Shown one piece after another: positions 40,192-48,398 of a stretch of 61,871 bases of DNA (within the stretch, counting starts at the first letter, position 1; every line of letters begins with the position of its first letter). The notes beneath the pieces were generated by a model. The model saw nothing but the letters and a program-made list of their open reading frames with translations. It had not been told where the DNA came from and searched no databases. Position numbers and translations under genes: made by a program. Origin of the DNA: Alistipes senegalensis (GTDB taxonomy: Bacteria > Bacteroidota > Bacteroidia > Bacteroidales > Rikenellaceae); NCBI GenBank assembly GCA_023665825.1, contig JAMPDE010000001.1, positions 1,280,436-1,342,306 on the forward strand. The letters are read 5' to 3'.

Positions 40192-43100
40192 TTATGCTAT
40201 CGAGTATTTGATTTCGTTTTCGTCCAGATAGTCCACCAGCGATTTGTTCAGACCGACCTTGTGCGACTTGGAAAAGAGGTTGACCGTTACGCGCTCCGTC
40301 GGGTCGTAGACATTCACCCGCAACAGGGTCGAACCTTTCGATTCGCGCACCTGTTTCGTGAAATCGCGGATGAAAGAGGCCGTTATTTCGTCGACGGGCA
40401 ACTGGACGGATATTTCTTTGATCATCGTATCGCGCAATTCGGAAAGCTGCACCATCGAAATGAACTTGAATTCCAGTTCCTTGTCGTTGTAAAGGCGCGG
40501 CTGCACCTTGCCGCGAATGAAAAGAAAATAGCCTTGAAACAGATATTTGCGGAAATTCTCGTAATCCTTGCCGAAAAGCGTGAATTCGTGCGAGCCGTTG
40601 TAGTCCTCCATCGTGAATTTACCCCAAGGTTTTCCGGTCTTGGTGGTAAGGTTCTTCACATCGACGACCATGCCTGCGAGAGCGATTTCCTGTCCGCGCA
40701 TCGATTCGAGATTTTCCAGTTCGGTCAGCTGTGTTTTGCACATGTGGTCGATGATGACCTTGTAATCGTCCAGCGGATGTGCCGAAAGATAGAGACCGAT
40801 CATTTCGCGCTCCTTGTTCAACGTTTCGAGCGGTTCCCAGTCGTTGCAGCTGGGAAGTACCGGACGCTGTATGTCTACTTGGCTGCCTCCGCCGAATAGG
40901 CTTTGCTGGGCATTATTCTTTTCCGATTGGAAGCGTTGCCCGTAGCGCACCAGCTGGTCCATGAACACCGCACTGTTCGGGTCGCGCAGGTCCGCACCGA
41001 AAAATTTGCACCGGTGGAACTCCGTGATGCTGTCGAACGCTCCGGCGTAGGCCAGATTTTCCAAACATTTGCGGTTGACGACCGAGTAGTTGACCCGTTC
41101 CATGAAGTCGTAAATATCTTTGAAACGCCCGTTCTGCTCGCGCTCCTCGATGATGCTGTCCACCGCCGCTTCGCCCACGCCCTTGATCGCTGCCAATCCG
41201 AACCGCACGTCGCCCTTTTCGTTCGACGAGAACGTCCGCCGCGATTCGTTGATGTCGGGGCCCAGCACGAGGATACCCATGCGCTTGCACTCGTTCATGT
41301 AGTCCGTCAGCTGCTTGATGTTGGCCAAGTTTCGGCTCAACACGGCCGCCATGTATTCCGACGGATAGTTGGCTTTCAGATAGGCGGTCTGGTAGGCTAC
41401 CCACGAATAGCAAGTCGCGTGCGATTTGTTGAACGCGTAGGAGGCGAACCGCTCCCAGTCTGACCAGATTTTTTCGAGTACCTTCGGGTCGTGGCCGTTC
41501 TTCTGTCCGCCGCGAATGAATTTCGGTTTCAGCGCATCCAGTTTGGACTTCAATTTCTTGCCCATCGCCTTGCGCAGCGTATCCGATTCGCCGCGCGTGA
41601 AGTTGGCCAGCAGACGCGACAGCAACATGACCTGCTCCTGATAGACCGTCACGCCGTAAGTATCTTTGAGATACTTCTCCATGATCGGAATGTCGTAGAC
41701 GATAGGGCTGCGGCCGTGTTTGCGGGCGATGAAATCGGGAATGTACTCCATCGGGCCCGGACGGTAGAGCGCATTCATTGCGATGAGATCCTCGAATGTC
41801 GAGGGCTGCAACTCGCGCAGGTATTTCTGCATGCCGGCGGACTCGAACTGGAACGTTCCGACCGTGCGGCCCTCGCTGTAAAGTTTGTAGGTGACGGGGT
41901 CGTCGATGATCGAGAAGTCGTCGATGTCGATTTTCTTGCCCGTAGTCTGGCGGATGTTTTCGACGGCATCCTTGATGATGGAAAGGGTCTTCAGCCCCAA
42001 GAAGTCCATTTTGATCAGGCCGGTGTCCTCGATGACCGAGCCCTCGTATTGCGTCACGAGCATCTTTTCGCCCGTCTCCTTGTCGTCGGCCGTCGCTACG
42101 GGTACCCAGTCGGTGATGTCGTCGCGGCAGATGATCGTGCCGCAGGCGTGCACGCCCGTATTGCGCACGTTGCCCTCCAACATTTTGGCGAACCGAATCG
42201 TGTCGTGCATCAACGGGTCGGTCGATTCTTCGGCCGCTTTGAGGTCGGGCACTAATTCGATGGCCTGTTTGATGCTCTTGACGAATTTTCCGTCGGGCGT
42301 CTTGTCCGGTACGAGTTTACAGAGCCGATCCGATTCCGAAAGCGGCAATTTCTGCACACGGGCGACATCCTTGATAGCCAGCTTGGTGGCCATCGTGCCG
42401 TACGTGACGATATGCGCCACCTTTTCCTTGCCGTATTTCTGCGTTACATAGTTCAACACACGGCCGCGTCCGTCATCGTCGAAGTCCACGTCGATATCAG
42501 GCAATGAAATACGGTCGGGGTTCAAAAAACGCTCGAACAGCAGGTCGTAGGCGATCGGGTCAATCTGCGTAATGCCCAAACAGTAGGCGACTGCGGAGCC
42601 TGCGGCCGAACCACGTCCCGGCCCGACCGAAACGTCCAGTTCTTCGCGGGCCGCCCGGATGAAATCCTGCACGATGAGGAAGTAGCCGGGAAAGCCCATC
42701 GTCTTCATCACGTGCAGCTCGAATCGGATGCGTTCCGTCTGTTCGTCGGTCAGTTGCTCGCCATAGCGGCGGCGGGCACCGTCCATCGTCAGTTTTTCGA
42801 GGTAGTCGGCCTCGAATTTGATGCGATAAAGTTTGTCGTATCCGCCGAGTTTTTCGATTTTCTTGCGCCCCTCCTCTTCGGACATGATGATGTTGCCGTT
42901 CTCGTCGCGCGTGAATTCGTCGAACAGTTGCTGTTCGGTGAAATGGCTCCGATACTCCTCCTCCGTGCCGAACTCGGCCGGAATTTCGAACGTGGGCATG
43001 ATCGGCGCATGGTCGATGCTGTAAAACTCCACTTGGTTGCAGATATCCACCGTCGTGGCCATTGCCTGCGCATCGCTTTCGCCGAAAATCGTCGTCATTT

Positions 43101-44145
43101 CCGCTGTCGTTTTCAGCCACTCCTGCTTCGAGTAGAGCATGCGCTTCGGGTCGTCCAAGTCCTTGCCCGTCGAAAGGCAGATCAACCGGTCGTGCGCTTC
43201 GGCATTCTCTTCGTCGACGAAATGCACGTCGTTCGTACAGATGGTGCGGACATCGTATTTTGCCGCCAGCTTGCGCAGGTGTTCGTTGACTTTGAGCTGC
43301 ATGGGGTAGGCCTCGTGATTGGCCCGTTCGACCGTCGCCTTATGGAGCTGGAGTTCCAGATAATAATCGTCGCCGAAAAGATCCTTATGCCAGCGGATGG
43401 CCTCTTCGGCCTTTTCCATATCGTCGGCTGTAATGGCACGCGGCACTTCACCGGCAAGACATGCCGAACAGCAAATCAACCCTTCATGGTGCTTTTCCAA
43501 CTCCGCATGGTCGGTACGGGGGCGCATATAGAAACCGTCCGTCCACGCTTTGGAGACAATTTTTATCAGGTTGTGGTACCCTGTCAGATTCTTGGCCAAG
43601 AGAATCAAGTGATAACCGCTCTGGTCGGGTTTCCCCTCCTTGTCCTGCAAACGGCGGCGGGCTACATAGACCTCGCATCCGATAATAGGCTTGAAATCGG
43701 GGACTGCTTCCAGTTCGGCGATTTTCTGCTCTCCGGCCGCAGCATCGAATCCGAACTCCTGCTCCATTCGGGCTACTTCGTCCGCGCGTTCTTTCAGTTT
43801 GGCGTATTTTTCGGCAGTATCGAGCGATTCGGTGGTGTGCGGTTCCAGTTCGGACAACTGTTTTTGCAGCTCCGCCGCATACTGTTTCGGGGCGGGATGT
43901 TCGGCCAAAAGCGCGTTCAGACCGTCGAGCAACCGGCGGAACGACTTGATTTTGTCATGCTTCTTGCCGTTGACTTTCTGGACGTAGTTATAAAATTCCT
44001 TGACACCGAACATGTTGCCGTGATCGGTCAGGGCGATGCCGGGCTGGCCGTCCGCAATGGCCTTATCGACCAGCCTTTGGATGCTGGCTTGCCCGTCGAG
44101 AATCGAGTATTGGCTGTGTACGTGCAGGTGGACGAACTGGGACAT
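40192..44145 (-). CDS. dnaE: DNA polymerase III alpha subunit
   Basis: A 1317-residue replicative polymerase. The N-terminal PHP domain has intact metal ligands (HLHVHSQYSILD, residues 6-17; TDHGN, 40-44). Between residues about 53 and 150 there is an insertion of nearly 100 residues rich in Lys, Glu, Ala and Leu, probably helical, before PHP resumes with FKPIIGCEVYVA. The catalytic C-family polymerase motifs are GRGSAAGS (about 515) and PDIDVDFDDDGRGRV (about 550). The helix-hairpin-helix and OB-fold region (GMVVDVKNLTTKTGKPWGKFTMED) follows. The C-terminal tail probably binds the clamp loader. It is first in an operon with trxA. Confidence 0.96.
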   Translation of the reverse strand: MSQFVHLHVHSQYSILDGQASIQRLVDKAIADGQPGIALTDHGNMFGVKEFYNYVQKVNGKKHDKIKSFRRLLDGLNALLAEHPAPKQYAAELQKQLSELEPHTTESLDTAEKYAKLKERADEVARMEQEFGFDAAAGEQKIAELEAVPDFKPIIGCEVYVARRRLQDKEGKPDQSGYHLILLAKNLTGYHNLIKIVSKAWTDGFYMRPRTDHAELEKHHEGLICCSACLAGEVPRAITADDMEKAEEAIRWHKDLFGDDYYLELQLHKATVERANHEAYPMQLKVNEHLRKLAAKYDVRTICTNDVHFVDEENAEAHDRLICLSTGKDLDDPKRMLYSKQEWLKTTAEMTTIFGESDAQAMATTVDICNQVEFYSIDHAPIMPTFEIPAEFGTEEEYRSHFTEQQLFDEFTRDENGNIIMSEEEGRKKIEKLGGYDKLYRIKFEADYLEKLTMDGARRRYGEQLTDEQTERIRFELHVMKTMGFPGYFLIVQDFIRAAREELDVSVGPGRGSAAGSAVAYCLGITQIDPIAYDLLFERFLNPDRISLPDIDVDFDDDGRGRVLNYVTQKYGKEKVAHIVTYGTMATKLAIKDVARVQKLPLSESDRLCKLVPDKTPDGKFVKSIKQAIELVPDLKAAEESTDPLMHDTIRFAKMLEGNVRNTGVHACGTIICRDDITDWVPVATADDKETGEKMLVTQYEGSVIEDTGLIKMDFLGLKTLSIIKDAVENIRQTTGKKIDIDDFSIIDDPVTYKLYSEGRTVGTFQFESAGMQKYLRELQPSTFEDLIAMNALYRPGPMEYIPDFIARKHGRSPIVYDIPIMEKYLKDTYGVTVYQEQVMLLSRLLANFTRGESDTLRKAMGKKLKSKLDALKPKFIRGGQKNGHDPKVLEKIWSDWERFASYAFNKSHATCYSWVAYQTAYLKANYPSEYMAAVLSRNLANIKQLTDYMNECKRMGILVLGPDINESRRTFSSNEKGDVRFGLAAIKGVGEAAVDSIIEEREQNGRFKDIYDFMERVNYSVVNRKCLENLAYAGAFDSITEFHRCKFFGADLRDPNSAVFMDQLVRYGQRFQSEKNNAQQSLFGGGSQVDIQRPVLPSCNDWEPLETLNKEREMIGLYLSAHPLDDYKVIIDHMCKTQLTELENLESMRGQEIALAGMVVDVKNLTTKTGKPWGKFTMEDYNGSHEFTLFGKDYENFRKYLFQGYFLFIRGKVQPRLYNDKELEFKFISMVQLSELRDTMIKEISVQLPVDEITASFIRDFTKQVRESKGSTLLRVNVYDPTERVTVNLFSKSHKVGLNKSLVDYLDENEIKYSIA

Positions 44146-44176
44146 GACAAGTAAAAATACGTGACGTTACGGAGAA

Positions 44177-44184
44177 CAAAGATA
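44177..44184 (-). promoter_or_regulatory. -7 promoter box of dnaE
   Basis: The minus strand reads TATCTTTG (TAnnTTTG), 31 nt before the dnaE ATG. Confidence 0.6.
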
Positions 44185-44273
44185 GTGCTTTTTTGCGGGA
44201 AATCCGGCACGTCGCTTGCAAGTTATCAACAAAATGCTTTCATTCGGAAAGCGGTCCGAAAACGCACGATTTT

Positions 44274-44483
44274 ATGGAAGAGGAAACGTTGGTCGTGGCG
44301 GCGACTTACAATACCGTCATGGAGGCCGAAATCGACAAAACGATGCTTGCCGATGCGGGAATATGGGCGAGCATCCGCAACGAATACATGTCGGCGATCT
44401 ATCCGACAGGCATCATGCCGGCACAATTGGTGGTATATGGCGAGGATCTCGAAAAGGCACAGGCACTGTTGCACCGCGACTGA
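44274..44483 (+). CDS. DUF2007 family small protein
   Basis: A 69-residue protein matching the DUF2007 (putative signal transducing protein) family: VVAATYNTVMEAEIDKTMLADAGIWASIRNE and LVVYGEDLEKAQALL, a single ferredoxin-like alpha/beta fold. Function unknown. The start at 44274 (MEEETLVV) is preferred over an upstream ATG at 44193 because the domain begins there. Divergent from dnaE and followed by a strong terminator. Confidence 0.82.
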   Translation: MEEETLVVAATYNTVMEAEIDKTMLADAGIWASIRNEYMSAIYPTGIMPAQLVVYGEDLEKAQALLHRD

Positions 44484-44488
44484 AAAAT

Positions 44489-44520
44489 AACGGAGGCGAA
44501 ACATTTGTTTCGCCTCCGTT
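44489..44520. terminator. Bidirectional terminator between DUF2007 and DUF3276 genes
   Basis: AACGGAGGCGAAAC (44489-44502) and GTTTCGCCTCCGTT (44507-44520) form a perfect 14-bp stem with loop ATTT between convergent genes. Confidence 0.9.
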
Positions 44521-44524
44521 CGTT

Positions 44525-44848
44525 CTATTCCGTAACGGCGACTTTTTCGGTCGCCTGCTGCTCGAAAAACTCGGGCTTGGTGCGCCGGATGAATTCGACG
44601 ACCTCCTCCAACGCTTCCCCGAATTTGAAAAAATCTTCCTTGTAGAGAAAAATCTTGTGCCGGTCGTAAGTGCTGCTTCCGTCTGCCGCCGTCATTTTGC
44701 GGCTTTCGGTAATCGTCAGAAAATAGTCGTCCGCACGGGTGGCCCGCACATCGAAGAAGTAGGTGCGCCGGCCGGCCTTGACCGCTTTGGTGAGAATCTG
44801 ATCGCCGTAATCTTCGTTTTCGCGGCGGGGAGTTGCTTGAGATAACAT
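44525..44848 (-). CDS. DUF3276 (PUR-alpha-like) nucleic-acid-binding protein
   Basis: A 107-residue protein of the Bacteroidetes DUF3276 family, which has the PUR-alpha (Whirly-like) single-stranded nucleic-acid-binding fold. Visible are ILTKAVKAGRRTYFFDVRATRADDYFLTITESRK (about 18-51) and the strand-helix KIFLYKEDFFKFGEALEEVVEFI (about 65-87). Likely binds DNA or RNA in the cytoplasm; target unknown. Confidence 0.85.
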   Translation of the reverse strand: MLSQATPRRENEDYGDQILTKAVKAGRRTYFFDVRATRADDYFLTITESRKMTAADGSSTYDRHKIFLYKEDFFKFGEALEEVVEFIRRTKPEFFEQQATEKVAVTE

Positions 44849-44894
44849 TGCGTTCGGTAGTTTCAGGTTACAGGTTAATCGTTCAATGGTATCA

Positions 44895-44926
44895 CGAATT
44901 TAAGCAAAACTCCCCGAAAATCCAAA
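44895..44926 (-). promoter_or_regulatory. Promoter of the DUF3276 gene
   Basis: On the minus strand, TTTG (complement of 44923-44926) and TAAATTCG (complement of 44895-44902) are 20 bp apart. Confidence 0.5.
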
Positions 44927-44938
44927 TGTTTTTTCGTG

Positions 44939-46537
44939 TCAATTGCGATTTTCGAGCAGCGGCATGCCTTCGCTTTCCCAGTTTCCGAGCAGTTCGAGTG
45001 CCCGGTGGAATGCGTCGTCGTGCGACCGGTTGAAAACCCGATAGAAATACTCCGTACCGAAAAGCCGCTGGGCTACAAGTGCTTTCAACTGAATGGCGAG
45101 CAGCGGTGCGGATAACGTCAATGCGTCCGAATCGCGGGCTACCTCGTGTTTTTCTCCCAATGCGGCCAGATTATCCAATAGCTTTTCCGAAACCTTGAAA
45201 TTCCGGTCGAATGCGTCGAACGTGGAGTAGTTGCGTTTCAATCGGTTTCGTTCGCGGTCGAGATAGGTCAGTATGTATTCGTTCACTACGCCGCGACGCA
45301 CCAATTCTGCATGATAGTCCGTGAATCCGGCCGTATCGGCCGCAATCAGCACGTCGGGACGGATTCCGCCGCCTCCGCGAACCGTGCGGCCCGTACGCAG
45401 CGTGCGGTAGAGCGGTGCGTCGGCGTCGAGTGAATCCCGCACGGCATCGTCGTAGCGGCGCAAATGATCCAGATAATACTCGCGGCGTTTCCCTTTTTCG
45501 TAGGGGCGTTGGATGACCCGCCCCGAAGGGGTATGGTAACGGGCGACCGTGATGCGGACGGCCGAACCGTCGCCCAATCCGATTTGCCGTTGTACCAGCC
45601 CCTTGCCGAAACTCGGACGCCCCACAACGATACCTCTATCCCAGTCCTGAATGGCTCCGGCCACGATTTCCGACGCCGAAGCCGATGATTCGTCGATCAG
45701 TACGACCAACCGTCCGTCGAGTGCTTCGCCGTCCCGTTCCGCCCGAAACGACATCGGCGGAACGGCTCGTCCTTCCGTCGAAACGATCGTGGCGTTTTCG
45801 GGCAGGAAGAATCCGGTTATATCGACCGCTTGTTCCAGCAGCCCGCCGCTGTTGCCGCGCAGATCGAGAATCAAGCCACGCGGACGCCCTAATTTTTCGT
45901 AACTTTCGCTGAACTCGTCGAACGTGGTGCGCCCGAAACGGTTGAGCTTGATGTAACCGATGCTGTCTGTCGGAAGATAGGCGGCATCCACCGTATTGAG
46001 CGGAATTCGGTCGCGAACCATTGCGAAATGCAGCATTCGGGATTCATTCGGACGTACCACGTCGATTTCCACGCGCGAACCGGTTTTGCCGCGCAGGTAT
46101 TTCGGAACGTCCGTCGTGCGGAACCCGACGGCATCGGTGGTGTCGATGCGCACGATGCGGTCGTTGGGGCGTACGCCGACCTGCTCGGCGGGGCCTCCGG
46201 CTATGGTATTGACTACCCGAATGGTATCGCGCAGCACCGAAAATTCGATGCCGATGCCGCTGAATTCGCCGTCGAAACTGGCCGTTACGCCTTGCATCTC
46301 TTCGGCTCCGATGTAGGCCGAATGCGGGTCGAGCTCTTCGAGCATCGCGCGAACGGCCTGCTCGGTGAGCGGAGCCATGTCCACTTCATCGACATAGAGG
46401 TCGGCCAGTTTGCGGTACACCGCAATCAGTTTCTGCACCTGCATGACGTTCGAGCCCCGTTGTGCATGGAGCGGCAGCGATGACAGCAGCACGAAAAAGG
46501 GGACAATGCCCCAACGTATATATCTGTTCATGTTCAT
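44939..46537 (-). CDS. S41-family C-terminal processing peptidase
   Basis: A 532-residue periplasmic serine protease. Signal peptide residues 1-25 (MNMNRYIRWGIVPFFVLLSSLPLHAQ) set the start. It has an N-terminal helical segment, a PDZ domain (about 90-175, GIGIEFSVLRDTIRVV and PAEQVGVRPNDRIVRID) and the S41 core with RGNSGGLLEQAVD, the nucleophile in DESSASASEIVAGAIQD and the lysine in GRPSFGKGLVQ (Ser/Lys dyad). The C-terminal about 150 residues form the helical domain common in Bacteroidetes members. It trims or degrades periplasmic proteins. The alternative start is 46531. Confidence 0.9.
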   Translation of the reverse strand: MNMNRYIRWGIVPFFVLLSSLPLHAQRGSNVMQVQKLIAVYRKLADLYVDEVDMAPLTEQAVRAMLEELDPHSAYIGAEEMQGVTASFDGEFSGIGIEFSVLRDTIRVVNTIAGGPAEQVGVRPNDRIVRIDTTDAVGFRTTDVPKYLRGKTGSRVEIDVVRPNESRMLHFAMVRDRIPLNTVDAAYLPTDSIGYIKLNRFGRTTFDEFSESYEKLGRPRGLILDLRGNSGGLLEQAVDITGFFLPENATIVSTEGRAVPPMSFRAERDGEALDGRLVVLIDESSASASEIVAGAIQDWDRGIVVGRPSFGKGLVQRQIGLGDGSAVRITVARYHTPSGRVIQRPYEKGKRREYYLDHLRRYDDAVRDSLDADAPLYRTLRTGRTVRGGGGIRPDVLIAADTAGFTDYHAELVRRGVVNEYILTYLDRERNRLKRNYSTFDAFDRNFKVSEKLLDNLAALGEKHEVARDSDALTLSAPLLAIQLKALVAQRLFGTEYFYRVFNRSHDDAFHRALELLGNWESEGMPLLENRN

Positions 46538-46589
46538 TCGGATTTCAGACCCGCGCGTACCTGCAAAAAGTTCACCGTAACGCAAAAAA

Positions 46590-47327
46590 TCATTCATTCC
46601 AAATCCGCCACGATGCTTCGGCTTGGGCACGGAACATCGTTTCGCCGTTCAGAATGTGCGCCCCGCGTTGCTGACCGAATGCAAGAAAACGGGTCAATGG
46701 CGGATTATAGACCAAGTCGAGCAGATAGTGGCGCGGCGTCAGATAGGCGTAGGGAATGCACGGCGCATCGTCGACCGCAGGGCTGGTTCCTACGGGGGTC
46801 GCATTGATTATCAACCGGCTGCGCTCGACTACTTCACATGGAAGACCAGCATAGGTGTAATTTCCTTTCGCCGGGTCGCGCGAAACGAGGGCGTAAGCGA
46901 TTCCCCGTTCCGCAAGGGCATATTGCACGGCCTGCGATGCGCCGCCCGTGCCCAATACGAGTGCTTCTTCCGGTTCGTCACCGCCGAGCAGGCGGTCGAG
47001 TGCGATCCGCAGGCCGATAATGTCGGTATTATGCCCGGCCAGCGTTCCGTCGGGCATTCGGCGGATGCAGTTCACCGCACCGATATTCCGGGCTTCGTGC
47101 GACAACCCGTCGAGCAACGGAATGACGGCCTGTTTGTAGGGAATGGTTACGTTTAGTCCGCAAAGATCGGGCAGGCGTTCCAACAATTCGGGCAGCTCGT
47201 CGACGGAGGCCAGTTCATAGCGGTCGTAGGCATGGTCGGCCAACCCTTCGCAGGCAAATTTTTCAGTAAAATAAGCTGCCGAAGCAGAATGTCCGAGCGG
47301 TCGGCCGATGATTCCGAAACGTCGCAT
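46590..47327 (-). CDS. aroE: Shikimate dehydrogenase
   Basis: A 245-residue NADPH enzyme reducing 3-dehydroshikimate to shikimate in aromatic amino acid synthesis. It has GRPLGHSASAAYF (about 7-19, substrate binding), LNVTIPYKQAVIPLLD with catalytic Lys (about 58-73), the Asn-Asp pair (AGHNTDIIG), GTGGASQAV for nucleotide binding, and NATPVGT. Slightly shorter than average but complete. It ends 6 bp past the DUF368 stop on the same strand. Confidence 0.93.
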   Translation of the reverse strand: MRRFGIIGRPLGHSASAAYFTEKFACEGLADHAYDRYELASVDELPELLERLPDLCGLNVTIPYKQAVIPLLDGLSHEARNIGAVNCIRRMPDGTLAGHNTDIIGLRIALDRLLGGDEPEEALVLGTGGASQAVQYALAERGIAYALVSRDPAKGNYTYAGLPCEVVERSRLIINATPVGTSPAVDDAPCIPYAYLTPRHYLLDLVYNPPLTRFLAFGQQRGAHILNGETMFRAQAEASWRIWNE

Positions 47328-47333
47328 GTTCGT

Positions 47334-48275
47334 TTAGTGGCTGCGTTTTTTCCAAAGGATACGGGCTGCCGTTTCGATAGCATAAATCGACAGAAGCCCG
47401 ATGATGCAGAGTATGACAGCGGCCGTCAACTGCGAATCTTGCCCGGTCAATGTCTCGAAATGGTTCGGCGAAATGTTCCATTCGACGAGCGGCACCGTTG
47501 CACCATGATTATCGACGAATGTAGCGACGGCCTCTTTCCAAGGCCACACCTTGTTGAGCGAGCCGAGCATGAAGCCCATCAGAACCGCGATGGTCGCGTC
47601 GTGCCGGTTTTTGAGCAGCCACGAAAGCAGGTGCGAAAAGGAGATGATGCCGACGACCGCCCCGACGGCGAAAAGCAGAATCACCGGCAGGTTCAGTTCT
47701 CCGATGGCGGTCATGATATATTGGTATTTGCCGAGCAGCAGCAGGATGAATGCCCCCGATATGCCGGGCAGAATCATGGCGCAAATGGCAATGGCTCCCG
47801 CCAGCATGACGAACCACCACGTATCCGGTGTTTGCGCAGGCGATGCGACGGTTATCCACCACGCAGAAACAACTCCCGCGATGAGTGCAATAGCAGTCGT
47901 AGCATCCCAATGGCGGATTTGTTTGGCGACCAGCAGGGCAGAAGCGATGATCAGGCCGAAAAAGAACGACCATATTTCGATAGGGTGATGGGTGAGCAGC
48001 CACGTCATCAATCTAGCCAACGAAAAGATAGCCACACCGATGCCGACGAGTACGGGAAGCAGAAATGCACCGTTTATATGCTGCCAGAATTCCCCGAATC
48101 GGCCTTTTCCGAGCAAGCGCAATGCCGTGAAACCCATCTGGCGGATGGACTCGATGAATTCTTCGTAAATGCCTGATATGAAGGCGATCGTGCCGCCCGA
48201 TACGCCGGGCACGACGTCGGCCATGCCCATCGCACATCCTTTGAGGGCCAACAGCAGAGAACGGGAAAATTTCAT
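47334..48275 (-). CDS. DUF368 family polyprenyl-phosphate transporter
   Basis: A 313-residue inner-membrane protein with about eight to ten helices. Signature MADVVPGVSGGTIAFISGIYEEFI (about 17-40) and the second inverted-repeat copy MILPGISGAFILLLLGKY mark the DUF368 family. Members have been shown to flip undecaprenyl phosphate back across the membrane to recycle the carrier for wall synthesis. The ORF is open well upstream, but the start at 48275 (MKFSRSLLLALKG) is just downstream of a consensus promoter. Confidence 0.9.
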   Translation of the reverse strand: MKFSRSLLLALKGCAMGMADVVPGVSGGTIAFISGIYEEFIESIRQMGFTALRLLGKGRFGEFWQHINGAFLLPVLVGIGVAIFSLARLMTWLLTHHPIEIWSFFFGLIIASALLVAKQIRHWDATTAIALIAGVVSAWWITVASPAQTPDTWWFVMLAGAIAICAMILPGISGAFILLLLGKYQYIMTAIGELNLPVILLFAVGAVVGIISFSHLLSWLLKNRHDATIAVLMGFMLGSLNKVWPWKEAVATFVDNHGATVPLVEWNISPNHFETLTGQDSQLTAAVILCIIGLLSIYAIETAARILWKKRSH

Positions 48276-48293
48276 AAGCCGGTCGATTTTTCG

Positions 48294-48325
48294 CAAAGAT
48301 AGTGCAAGCCGGGTGCAGAAGCAAA
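48294..48325 (-). promoter_or_regulatory. Promoter of the DUF368 gene
   Basis: On the minus strand, TTTG (complement of 48322-48325) and TATCTTTG (complement of 48294-48301) are 20 bp apart. It overlaps the divergent ettA promoter region. Confidence 0.75.
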
Positions 48326-48337
48326 CGAACTTTCGAT

Positions 48338-48345
48338 TATCTTTG
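48338..48345 (+). promoter_or_regulatory. -7 promoter box of the ABC-F gene
   Basis: TATCTTTG, exact match to TAnnTTTG, with transcription start expected near 48352. That favours the ATG at 48399 over 48354. Confidence 0.6.
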
Positions 48346-48398
48346 CAAAAATTATGACGGCCGTCCCTGCGACGGTCGGGCAAACCGAAAAAAAACAC

